A stretch of 64,000 nt of DNA. Origin: Eunapius fragilis (lineage: Eukaryota; Porifera; Demospongiae; Spongillida; Spongillidae). The position numbers and the translations under genes were made by a program. The stretch is taken from NCBI GenBank assembly GCA_963681505.1, contig OY811972.1, forward strand, positions 4,928,332 to 4,992,331, read 5' to 3'. Below, one piece after another: positions 32,778 through 44,488 of this stretch. Each line of letters starts with the position of its first letter. Positions within the stretch are counted from its first letter, which is position 1. The notes under the pieces are model-generated. The model saw only the letters and a program-made list of their open reading frames with translations, did no database searches and was not told the DNA's origin.

Positions 32778-33146
32778 TTAAATAAAATGGAATACATCAA
32801 TGGTACATAACTATCTGTGTAATCTGTGTAATTTATGTATCAGGAAATATTAACGCTATCGGTTTCCTATTTTTAACATAACATGCAGATGGGGTGCATT
32901 CAGGCACCAATTTTATCTTGCGTTTCTGGTAGACCAATGTAGTGCCAAATGATATGGGTATGAGGAGGAGGAAAAGAAAGGGGAGGTGGGGAACGGACAA
33001 AACGCTTTGCAATTATTCACTATTTTTAACAATGGTCCCCACGACATCACTAAATTTTATCACATTTTCTGTTAGTTGGATACTTTTAGAATGGTATTAG
33101 AGCATACCAAGAGTTGTATACTCGTCTGTTTGTCAGTTATAATCAA

Positions 33147-33394
33147 TGGGGACAGTGTCCAGCAAAATCATCCTTATGATACTTTATCAAATTTTCCAGA
33201 CTAGCAAAAGAAAGTAATTAACGCTCACATAGAAATGTATGGCTAATTATTAATTCATGCCTAATAACTTTATGATGGATAGTTCAATTTAGGATGCGTA
33301 AGGATCATTTGATAGAAGCCTTTTGGAGTTCACGAAAAATGAAAAAAATTTGAAAACTTGAAAATCTATCAAGAATTTGCTGGACATGGTCCCA
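33147..33394. mobile_element. MITE with TGGGGACAGTGTCCAGCAAA-type ends
   Basis: Left end TGGGGACAGTGTCCAGCAAA; the right end is its imperfect complement TTTGCTGGACATGGTCCCA. Interior sequence such as ACTTTATGATG.ATAGT is also found at 14236-14380 and, inverted, 37430-37570, so related elements are nested in both arms. Confidence 0.65.
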
Positions 33395-33404
33395 ATGGAA
33401 TATT

Positions 33405-33830
33405 ATATATAGCACAAATGTTGCAATTTTGTGTATACAAGTCTTTGGAATTACATAGGTTCTGAAACGGTCTAGATACATGTGATATAAAAATTTTGGA
33501 ACTGCCTACTTCTAAACATGATTTAGTGCATAGCAAAAGTCGTAACTAAACAAATTAATACATAATAATCCATTTTCCATGGAATGGTACATTCTGATTT
33601 TAGTGGAAAAATATTAGCTCAGATCTACTGTATCGAAGAATATTATTATTTTGTGCTGGCATGTGAATGTGCTGATGTGTGAGCCACTACTGTATGTGGG
33701 TGTTGTACTAACAATGTGTAGGTTAAAGGTGGGTTGGCCAGCCATACATTGGCTGGTGTGTCAGTGATGGGGTAACCTGGTGAAGGGAGGTTTAACCCCA
33801 CCCCTGTATATGTTCCCTTGAAGTTTCTGC
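33405..33830 (+). repeat. partial third copy of the duplicated unit (5' part, internally deleted)
   Basis: 33405-33480 matches 50760-50825, and 33500-33790 matches pieces of 51540-53600 and 19740-21500 (for example GTGGGTGTTGTACTAACAAT). It follows directly after unit A and the MITE, as expected for the next head-to-tail copy. Confidence 0.7.
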
Positions 33831-34141
33831 ATAGGATTAAGATGGCATGTGTAGAAACAAAGTCTCCCTTCTGATGACTACCTCATGGTGGATTACCAGC
33901 AACAAAGGCTGTAATTCAAAGGCATAAAAAAGCTCCCCCCTCCCTGCAGAGATATATGAAGTACGGGCTAGAATTGTGCCTATGGGAGAAGGGTGTCAAA
34001 ATCTTTAGGATAAATTGAGCAGTTAACTGGCTGTGCACACCCTTTGTACAGTTACACATGTAATCTACATTCCTTGTAACTTCTCATTATTAACTTCACC
34101 TATTGTCTGAGTCCAACTAACAGCCTGCAACCACTCCTCAC

Positions 34142-34220
34142 CTTACTCTGTGGTGTATTCAGTGATTCAATCATTTCCGTCTTCACAACATATTTCAGGG
34201 CTGCAGGCTGTGTTGCCAAT
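34142..34220 (-). pseudogene. inverted, broken copy of the half-ankyrin exon (exon 6 type)
   Basis: On the minus strand a CAG acceptor is followed by sequence reading P-A-A-L-K-Y-V-V-K-T-E-M-I-E-S-L-N-T-P-Q-S-K and a GTGAGG donor, matching exon 6 of units A and B. The exon is 79 bp instead of 72, so the frame is shifted. Adjacent intron sequence (34221-34310) also matches upstream of exon 6. No coiled-coil exon lies beyond it. Confidence 0.7.
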
Positions 34221-34329
34221 CTGATGAATGAGATTACAATAATGCACATTATTGGGGTACTTGGTGATGTGGCACACAGATGAACTGAATGCTGACCATA
34301 TAGCATTATGAATCATGCTATGACATGAA

Positions 34330-36261
34330 TCATGTTAATTTTATACTCTGGTGATGTACTCGCTTATTAATAATTTCCTTTTTTAGAGGTATTCGAATGC
34401 TAAGATGGAGGTAATCAATTACACATAACTTTCATACAGATAACGCCTCATTTCCCCAAGCTCCATAAGATTCAACCAATAATGGTACACAAGATCAACC
34501 AACGCATTTGACCTACAGTGATAACAATAATACACATGTTCCTGTTCTCAGACTCGCTTCCAAAAAAATCAAATGATTAGGTACACTTGAACACCATTTG
34601 TTAATCATACATATAGATAGATCAGGTACGTACTTAATGATATCTTTTTAAGTAAGCAGTGTATAGCCCAAGACTACCAAACCCCACAGATCGTGAATGA
34701 TATTGATGTGGTAATTTTTTTATATTACAGAGGAGTCAAGTTTTATCTCATCAAAACTCTTGTTCAATAAGAGCCTTATGTGTACATACATGTATGCGTA
34801 GAAAAAAGGTTACGCGCTCTAATGGCATCTATGATACCTCTGGTGTAGCATTATTGACAAAAACCTTCCAATGTTCCTCTATTGTGGTGTATGTACATGC
34901 ATGTATGTATAAATATTGTGGGCTTAATATAAAAATCAAAAATAATTAAAAATGATACGTAATAAGGTAGGAACTAGAGAATGCATTTATTTTATGCAGA
35001 ACACAGATAAACTGCCTCAGCGGGAAAAGAATAACTGCCGGTATGTATGAAAGCGAGTGTCCTTGACCCTCATTCACCCTTACGATTTATATGGTGGTAG
35101 TCATTGCATGAAATGCGTAAAAGTATCAGTCTGAGTACGAAGCATAATGTATGGCTGCGTAATGTTGTGTGGAGCAGTATTTTGCTGGTTTTAGCAGTGC
35201 TCTGAAAAAAGAGAATGTGAACAAACCACATATTAGGCTTCTCTGTGATACATTAAACAATCACGTGAAGGACTAGTGTCTGATTAGCCTCGGACCGTTA
35301 GAAAATAATAAAAAACGGGTTTTTGCACAATTAGTTGTTTGCATAAATGCCAAGGCCAGAACTAGACGACTGAATCCAAAATTAACCACAATCGTGGTGC
35401 AATACGAATGGTGATACTGTGGTTTGAATTGATACTCTGGATAATACTTATGTAAGCATGAAACCATTGAATTTAGCTTGCATCACACGTAACTGAAACC
35501 GTTTGAACTGATAACCTATGATTAAATGGCTCAAGATTATACCCATGGTCTTATCTTTGTTATGTAGAATGGATATGTAAATCAAATCATTTTTCTTTAT
35601 TTGATAAAATTTTTATAAGGATGTCATTTCAGATACTTATAAACTAATGAAGAAATTGGTGAAAGGAGCTGTGAGTGAAAAAGTGAATAGAAAAGTATTT
35701 GTGGTATGTATTATGTGCATTGTTATATTTGAAACATTTAATTTAATTATCTTTGGTGAATTATCTTCCATAATTAATAAGCCTCATGAGTTGAAGAGCA
35801 CAAGTTTGAATTCAACATATTATATTGTAGAAACAATCTGATTAAGTTTTTTAGAGCAATGTCATGGTGATAATGACCTCATACCATGCACATATGTGAA
35901 AGATAGTTGAGTGTACTGTTAGAAGATTATATCATTTGTGCTAGCCAATTGTATAAACTTTATAAGCATTCATGATATTCAAACATATAATGTTATTCTG
36001 ATGTTATCATGATTACTGCATTGAGTTTGGTTATAGTGGGGAACTGTACATCTATGTTCCGTGATTACAAAGAAACCCTGATACGTGCTTCAAGATGTCA
36101 ACATTGGTTAGATCATATCAGTGCATTCAAATAAGTTAGGTTCAAAAATAAAATTTTGGCATCCTCAACTTATAAGGAAGCAGTGAAATCCCCTATATCA
36201 CTAAGAAAAATTATAGATCCAATCACTAACATAATGCATGTCTTAATTCATGTTATAAAGC
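34330..36261. other. no gene recognised; degraded repeat-derived sequence
   Basis: AT-rich spacer between the inverted ankyrin fragment and the right arm. It holds only short open frames without family signatures. Confidence 0.4.
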
Positions 36262-37624
36262 ATTAATAGCCATAAGCTTTAAGGGGTATTCACAAGCATG
36301 ATTTATTGAGCTAAGTCATTTTATTTGGCCATTTGTGAAGATTAATGACTCTTGGAATATAATATTATATTATAAAGCAATTTCTATTTTGTGTAGATAG
36401 GAGTTAGGCACTGAGCAGTTCAAGGTCACCCGTAAAAGAGGTGACCGAGAAATGCTGCCTACTTTAGATGCAGGCAAAGTCAGTAAAGCTATAGTATAAT
36501 AAACGGTGAAAAGAAAATGTACCAAATCGGTTGATTAACACTTATTCATTTTTTCAGATGCCATAATTCAACGTTATGGAATTGATGAATTGAATAGAAC
36601 AGCTGCGCTGGTTAGGAAGCAGGCTAACCAGAAGTGTTCGGACATATGTACCAAAGTATTCAAAAAGAAACACATAAGCTGTGCTAATTTTTTAGGTAGA
36701 GCGTACTGTAGCTTTAAGATAGAAAAATTCATGTTTTAGTTCACATACATGTACCAATAATATACCATAACCCTCCTCCTCCCACGAGGTCATGATGATA
36801 AACGTGTTCCTCGAACGGAGGCCCTTTGTACAACCACTTAAAGGCGCTGGAGCAGGAAGCTGATACTTTAACCCTGTGACTAGCTCCTGTGAAAGAGGAC
36901 CAAGTACTCTATTATGATCTGATAAATTCTCAGTAGTGCATGTACTTATGTACGAACGATATGATCACAATTATTTACTAGAACGTGTTACTACCTTAAA
37001 ACATAGAACGTGACAGATATTTACTACATCAAGACTATTTAAGATCATACTAGAACGTGATAGCTATTTACTACATCGAGACTATTTACTAGAAGGTGAC
37101 AGTAACATCCTACAGATGACGAATCAGCAGGAGTAGCCTGATATGCCTTTCTTTAATGATGCAAAACGATCGCGATTATAGTACCACAGTTACATCATGC
37201 GTGGATCAGACACGAACGTATAACGTAGATAAAAAGTTCTTTGTTAATCTTAAATGATCGAAATCGATATCGCGAACCGTTTATGATTGCTGAATTTGTA
37301 AGATCCCATGCCAACAAATCAAATCGTTATTGCAAAAAATCGCAGTAGCCAGAAGGGTGATTTAGCTAGAACTGTCCCAAATGTGTATTGCGTTATATTA
37401 GGCATACCAGTTTTCAATTTTTCTAATTTTTTTATTACACATCCTAAATTGGACTATTCATCATAAAGTTATTACGTACTGAATTTATCATTAGCCTTAC
37501 ATTTCAATGCGAGCGTTACTTTTGCTGGTCCTGGAAAATTTGAAAAAGTATCACAAGGGTGATTCTGCTGACACTGTTCCATAAACATGTGTATATCTGT
37601 ACATTTTAGTTTGTCTCCCAGGGT

Positions 37625-38536
37625 TTAATCTTTAATCTCCAGATGTCCTAGATCTAGGACTTTTGTCCTAGATCTATAGCTAGGACACTGAGCGTGCAGG
37701 TAAGCTGATTAACTTTTGACTAAGACAATTTACTCAGCTAGAACTGATTGGACGACTTGTATCTGCATGTAAAGATTTCTTACGTAATATGAACAGCGTG
37801 ATCCAACATTTTAAAACTAAAACTACAAAAATAGCGATAAGATAGGTAACCACATGATGTTGTGTCATGCACAGCATCAAAGGAAATAATGGATTTTGGT
37901 GATGTTCTACCAGTCCATTTGGGATATTTAAAAGTGAAAAATACATATGAAGTGGCGAAACATTACGAATGCGTGCAAAACCACAAAAGAGCACTAAATG
38001 CAATATTTAAGACGATTACAAAGGCAAATATCAATCTAAACAGGAACTGACGGTACCTAAGTGTGTGCTCTACCACAGGCAACAGTATTTTAGTTATAGA
38101 AGATAATTTGATTCATCATTAACAGCATTACTACCGGATGTTGCGTACAGATGGGCATGCTACTGATCAATACAGTATTTCGATTCTAGCAATGAACTGT
38201 GCCAGTGTGTAGAACAGTGATTAATAGCAAGGGTTCTGTAATCAAACTACACTCATATGTATAATCCGTGCAAAGTTTGCATGCCTTACAAAATAACGCA
38301 TCCGATAAATTGGACAAGCATTTATACAGAAATCCATAGTTAAAAGTGTTGACAACTCGCTGCGAGCAAAACTAATCAAAATGAATATATCTAGTGTACT
38401 GTATGATGCTTATGCTTCAAAATGAAATCTTCAAACCGCATTTTTCGGCCAAACTTGATCAGGAAAAGCCTTCAAAGTTCGTCCTAGATCTTATACGGTA
38501 ACGCGCTAGGACGCGATCCTGGAGATTAAAGATTAA
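37625..38536. mobile_element. 0.9-kb TIR transposon with subterminal palindromes (right-arm copy)
   Basis: Same 18-bp perfect TIRs as 13286-14188. The left end carries a perfect 16-bp palindrome GTCCTAGATCTAGGAC and a second, imperfect one about 7 bases further in. No intact transposase. Confidence 0.8.
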
Positions 38537-38651
38537 GTTTGCGTCCATTGAAATGTAATGACCAAAGGGAATTTCTGTTCAGCATAAATCAGGAATTGAC
38601 AGAAATATAAATAGGGTCAAAAATACAGTGAAGGACATCATACACTATGCT

Positions 38652-39430
38652 TTATTGATGAAACAAAAAGTATCAAGAAATCACGTATATACATCAGCAT
38701 ATCATCCTCAAGGTGATGGGATGGTACCAAGAGAGATTTAGTAGATTTCTTTTGCAACTGCTGAGAACATGTGTTGAACAGGAGGATGATTGGGAATATC
38801 ATCTGTCATGGGCACTGTATGCATATCGATCGGTCAACAACAGCGTTGGAAGAAAACCAAAGATGCCATCAATTGCATCCTCTTTAGCATTTGACAGCAC
38901 AACATACAATAAACATCTGTGTGCAAAATTTTCTCAACTGCAGGACTTTGTTGATGCAAACAATTTGCTCAACTGCAGGACTTTGGTCATGCTAAAGCTG
39001 GACTACATCAGAAGGCAGGATATTAAAGGCCATTCACTGTCATGGCACATCAATGTTGGAGACAAGGTTTGGTTGTGAATACCAACAGCAGGAAAATTGG
39101 ATCCACGATGTGAAAGAGAATGAAGATCAACAGCTCTGTTAATGTGGAATTAATAGATGGAAGCAGAGCTATAGAGTTGTGCGCATCAGCCGTATTCAGC
39201 GTTGACTCCAGCTCGATGACACTGAAGTGCGGATCCGCTCCAATGCACGTAACAAGAACTGAAGTATCTCCAAGTTGGAATCCTCCCATATTGAACATTC
39301 CTTCCAAGACATGTCCACAGAAACTCATCATGATGCCACAGTGGAAAACCAGAAACAAACACGTTACTCAGTACGACAGAGACGACTCCAGACAGATAAG
39401 GAATACATATATGCCACGCTTGTGAATTCA
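38652..39430 (+). pseudogene. Ty3/Gypsy-type integrase C-terminal fragment
   Basis: Frame 38652-38726 reads T-S-A-Y-H-P-Q-G-D-G-M-V, the conserved integrase segment containing the region after the catalytic core. After a frameshift it continues (from about 38722) as E-R-F-S-R-F-L-L-Q-L-L-R-T...W-A-L-Y-A-Y-R-S-V-N. A late segment reads R-Y-S-V-R-Q-R-R-L near 39363-39390. Then comes a purine-rich AAGGAGGGA at about 39431, which could be the polypurine tract. Stops and frame changes make it defunct. Only the first 75 bases exist in the left arm. Confidence 0.75.
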
Positions 39431-41244
39431 AGGAGGGACGTATGCAGTATATTAATAAACATGCATATTTATTGGCGGCCGGATGTAGAAGAACAGCTGC
39501 TAAACTACCGTAAAATCCAATTTGGGACGACAGATTCGACAAATGTCCAATATATAATTGATAGTTTATGTACCTTAGTCTTAAACGGCTGTTCTTTACA
39601 ACATGCCCATTGTATGGTACATTGGTGAAATTTACATACCACGTCACATGTGCTTTAAATATGCACATTGCAAGGAGGCTAAATTTCTAAATACTTTGGA
39701 GATGAACGTTTGCTTTCATGCGTAATTTCAGGGAACTCTTCATTTATAGTGCTTGTTGCATTATATACGGAAGTAATTTTTTTTCTCATTGCACTCTCTT
39801 TCTTTCTCTCTGGTCAATCTTCGTGGCTTTTCCTTTTGCCTTTCCTGCACTGCTTTAAGGATTTCTTCACACTGGTGTCGAATGTATTTCATTTGGCATA
39901 CTCTTCTTATGGAGAAATATATTACTTTGCTCTCCTCTGTTGGACACTTGTTTGATGACCATGACACGGTCATGTTTTTCACTGCCTTGACTTTACCATC
40001 AATAAAGCCTATCTTGGCATTGGGTGCCCGCCTGAGTTGATGATCAGCTAAACCAAGAGTTTGTTATGCAAACATATTGAGCACTGGTGCTGATTTGGTT
40101 TGGGCACATTTTGATGGTGACAGTATAGCAAAAATTTGCCTACGATACAATCATGCATTTGATTATTAATTACATCAATATACCTTGTATTGGTACCACA
40201 AATATTTCTTTATGTTTTTCATGCTCCTCACTGCTACAGGAGGACTCCTGTAGATTCTTTAAGACATTGCTATCACCAAGGCGGTATCAAATACATCTGT
40301 TGTTAAAGTGATTAAGGATCTGCTCTTAATTCCAAGTTATTGATGCAGGTAATTATAGCAGGCATCAATTTTAGTCTCATATGCTGGCTGGCATTAAAGT
40401 GTTTCATCCCAAGGTCCAGTTACAAGCTTTCCTATATAACCAAGTGCCCTTAATTCAATTTCGATTATTGTATACCCCCCCCCCCCCCCCCCCCTTGTTT
40501 ACATACATGCGCACCCCCACTGGCTGAATTGGCTGAAAGCGGACAGTACCGCCCACCCCCACCCCTACTGGTTGAATCGGCCGAAAGCGGACAACGTATA
40601 TGCGGCTGTCAAATGGCGCCCCCTTGCCCTATCCTGGGCCCCCCCTTCCAGAAAAGCTGGGGACGCCCATGCTGTATAATTGAGACCTTGAATTAATACT
40701 GTTCGTAAAGAAGTTGTAATATTGCATACATTTTCAAGGTATAACATTAATTTGTCTCTTAAGACATACAGAATGCCAGCAAGGTGACATAAAACAAGAA
40801 ACCTATTTCCAACATAGCGCATAATCACAGAAGGTTTAATACTTTCCTGGTTAAGAAACAGTTTATCACCCTTACCTTGCTTGTATCTCATTTGTGTCAT
40901 GGCATATATGAACTTCACACATGTACAGCACATGAACCAAAGCCATAACAATTGCTTGATACATTGTTCTACTCATCACATACTTAAGTTAATCTGCACT
41001 TTTTTGCTATCCCATCAAATTAAATAGCATTTGAGCTCTAATAGCTCAATATCTAGATCATGCAGTCTGAAGGGCCTGCACAGCACAATGATTAACAGCA
41101 ACACAATCCATTAGTGCATTCTTAATATGCTGCACAAAGAGGTGTTTAATTTGTATTTTATCTAACTGACAGACTGTATGCAGCGTAGGTTTCAGCAATA
41201 TCCATAAGACAACTTGTTATGTGTGACATGTAATCATCACATGT
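39431..41244. other. right-arm-only segment after the integrase; mostly unassigned
   Basis: It may begin with the remains of an LTR after the purine tract, but no second LTR copy was found. A 73-aa basic minus-strand frame (39761-39982) has no recognised family. A G/C-rich MITE is at 40476-40671. Confidence 0.35.
40476..40671. mobile_element. G/C-rich MITE fragment (same family as 60606-60929)
   Basis: A poly-C run is followed by two CACTGGCTGAATTGGCTGAA / ACTGGTTGAATCGGCCGAAA units and a CTGGGGACGCCCATG right end. The family's left end (CATGGGCATCCCC) is missing, so it is 5'-truncated. Confidence 0.7.
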
Positions 41245-42734
41245 TCCACCAGGTATAATACCTCGCTGCATTACGCATGAAAGAATTAAAGTGGAAAGGT
41301 GAGAATGCTGAAGTGTACTTAATTTAAGCGCTGTGCATCCACAGTGGTAGAATCCCGGCATGAAAGGGTAATATTGTCACTTGTTAATAATTAAAAACAG
41401 AATTTTACCAACTTGAAGGTCACTTATAATTTCTTGTTCATAACCACACATACAAAATCCTAATTTCGTTGCAATGTATGTCTCTGTGCTCTTAATATTG
41501 TGTGACCATAGATATGCATTTAATTTTTTTATCTTACCGATACGATTAATGCGTGTTCAAGTGAATTATTTTTATCTTTTCTAGAGTTCTCTTGCTTTTG
41601 TTCGTGTAATTTGAAACCGCGAAGTATAATTAGTATCTATAGAATATAATTGAGCTCTTAAGTAGAACTGTTTTGTGAATTCTAAGCTAAAACACTCAGT
41701 TTTGAACTATGTTCATGTTTTGAAGCTGAAAACTCTGTCTTAGATAGGAATTCCAACATTTTTAGCGATCCAACATAACAAGCTATGACAACAGATACAT
41801 GTAACATTTCTTTAGATCCTGATCGAGGTCCTGATCTATAGGACCTCGATCAGGACCTATATATTGCACCTATATATTGCACCTATGGATGCATAGGTGC
41901 AATGGTGTTCAAAGAATGGCACATACATCAAATCTTTATGAGATTTCGCAGAATGAAAGAAGCTAGGATCAATTATCTAGAGGGCAATTACTTACCTTTG
42001 CCGGGATGCAGCATTTCAGAGTCGAACATGATAGGTACAAAAATGTATACAATTAGAACTAGTTAATAAATACGGGACGCGTTTATAAAACTTCATTAGG
42101 ATATACTCTAGCTAGCCATTGATAGCATTTAAACGGTATATATATATATATATTACTGTATTGGTTGTCTAGGCTACAGTCGATTAAAGTTGTGTCTTCC
42201 GTTATAATAACATATTGCGACGCTCCGAGGTCGAGGTAACCGGAGCTATGAGACAATGGGAATCAAAACTATATTCGCTCGATCAGCTCGTCGTTAGCAG
42301 TGATTATATTTAATTCTACAGTCCAGAAGTCGTAATAAACCTCTATAACTTTCCGTTGTTCCGGGTGAGTCGTCCCACAATAATCACAGTCGACGTTATA
42401 GCCTAATAGGCTAATCGCGAAAGAATAAGCCAAAATCATTTATACACATCCCTTGTAGTAAATCCAAATGCATGCATGTGAGTCTCTGTAACTGTCCATG
42501 CCGCCAATGCTTAACCACTAAAATAGTGCAATGTCTGTCTGTTTGCTCTTAATAGTGTGTGACCATAGATATGCATTAATTTTTTAGTCTTACTGATGCG
42601 TGGGCTCATTAACCAAGTGAAATCTACATCTTTTCTAGAGTTCTCTTGCTTTTGTTCCTGTAATTTGAAAGGAAGTATAATGAATCTCCCATCAACGAAC
42701 CTTAAATCATTATGTGACGTGATCAAATCACCCC

Positions 42735-43135
42735 TCAATTCACCAAACTCCTCTACCCACCCCCTCACCTATAACTCCTCTACCCCACCCCATCACCTAA
42801 CTTCTCTACCCACCCCTCACCTAACTCCTCTACCCCACCCCCTCACCTAGCTCCTCTACCCACCCCTCACCTAACTCCTCTACACCAGCGTCTCACCTAA
42901 CTCCTCTACCCCACCCCTCGCCTCACCTCACCTAACTCCTCTACCCCACCCCTCACCTCACCTCACCTCACCCCTCTACCCCACCCCTCGCCTCACTTCA
43001 CCTAACCTAACCTAACCTAACCTAACTCCTCTATCCCACCCTTTCACCTAACTCCCCTACCCCACCCCTCACCTAACTCCTCTACACCACCCTCTCACCT
43101 AACTACTTATCTATCTAATCATACCCATCCCTTAG
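42735..43135. repeat. ~26-bp minisatellite
   Basis: About fifteen units of CTCCTCTACCCCACCCCTC followed by ACCTAA, with a short CCTAA sub-repeat near 43000-43025. It lies immediately outside the right arm. Confidence 0.9.
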
Positions 43136-43632
43136 CTCCACTTACATAGAAGCAAGGGATGCCATCCCTCCCTCGGCCCCAAAAGGGGGATCCGGGACAG
43201 GGATGGGGAAAATCAACTTACCTGGAGTAAGTCTAATCACAAAATTTACCAATATATACCTTGAATGAATTATAGTACTTGTGGGTTGTGCACGTACGTA
43301 TACTTTGTTGTAAGGTTTCAATTCTATTAAACTGACCGGTGTACATAACTTAGTACTACATGTACTATGATGAGTTATTAAATAATATGCATTGCACCTA
43401 TCATTGTCGTATGTTATATCCATTTTCCATAAGGATTTTAGATGCTGTTACAAAGTGTTTTTTTGGTGTCAGTAGCTCAGCAGTGTGGTTGTTGAAGTTT
43501 GGTCTCCTTGTCTGAGTCACTTGAACATATATTTCAAGCTGTTGAATTACTAACAACTACATGGCTATAGACTAAATTTTGTAGCTACAGCAATGATATT
43601 TAGTGTTTTCTTGAAAGGCTTTGCTTTTCCTA

Positions 43633-43918
43633 CAAGTAATAAAAACATTCTCTACACGAGAAGGTTGGTGGTATATAGGAATCAAAGGTGATGGTGGTGT
43701 AAAAAGCAAGGGAACAAGGCTTCTGATTGAAAAGGAAAAATGAAATAGACCTGTATTAGCAGCATGTTGTCATATTTTTAAAATGTGCGTGCTAATATAG
43801 GTCTATTTCATTTTTCCTTTTCAATCAGAAGCCTTGTTCCCTTGCTTTTTACACCACCATCACCCTTGATTCCTATATACCACCAACCTTCTCGTGTAGA
43901 GAATGTTTTTATTACTTG
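43633..43918. mobile_element. foldback MITE family 1 with 7-bp target duplication
   Basis: Ends CAAGTAATAAAAACATTCTC and its complement, with hairpin arms of about 130 bases. Flanked by TTTCCTA on both sides (43626-43632 and 43919-43925). Confidence 0.92.
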
Positions 43919-44488
43919 TTTCCTATTTTTTTCTGGTGGATTTGGTATTGTATTTAGTTCTTGAAACGCATAGAATCAGGTAGCATAAACGTCCACTTGC
44001 GCGATGATGACAGGTTTATATTAGAATCTGCAATTCTGTTGAGGTGTGTACCAAATATTACACTAGTCCCCAGACTATCTTCATTGAGGAGCAAAGGATT
44101 GATAAAGGTTAAAAGCGAAGCCATATAATAAAAAGGATAAATGTACTCTAAGTAAACTGATCTCACGCTATAATCAGATAAACCATGCACCACAATACAT
44201 GACCAAATTGACGTAAGTAACTTTGGCGTTATACACACATTTTAAACAGTGCATATTACTATAAAACGGAGAGACGCAGTATCTCTACCGCTGTAACTAA
44301 ACTATTCCTTCCATTTTAGCAATATACCATGCATGCTCATAATTTATCGATCCAACATTTATCGATGCCGTAATGTACCTTTGGGTGGTCGTTTTGTTGT
44401 TCCTTTCGGTACCGCGCTTGACATACGCACGTTTGGTAGATTTGGCAGCTTATTTCCACTTTTAAATGCTCGAGTTGGAATCAGAATC

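Larger units (their letters stand above)
18284..32840 (+). repeat. tandem-duplicated gene unit A (paralogue of 50806-63090)
   Basis: Exonic and intronic sequence is collinear with 50806-63090: for example 18300-18420 with 50815-50935, 20040-20280 with 51830-52080, 23100-24110 with 54480-55397, and 31800-32777 with 62124-63041. Differences are mostly insertions private to one unit. The segment 18284-24007 has no gene of its own and corresponds to intron 1 of unit B. Confidence 0.9.
36262..42728. repeat. right arm of the large inverted repeat (partner 12136-18170)
   Basis: Reverse-complement partner of the left arm. Segments private to this arm are 38720-41245 (Gypsy integrase remainder and following sequence) and 41673-42198. 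The outer boundary is at about 42728, where a minisatellite starts. The inner boundary lies at a GGCTATTAATGCTTTA match. Confidence 0.85.

Noticed and set aside
41818-41900. Short palindromes around GGACCTCGATCAGGACC and repeated TATATATTGCACC
   Set aside because: Local repeats without recognisable boundaries or other copies in the window.
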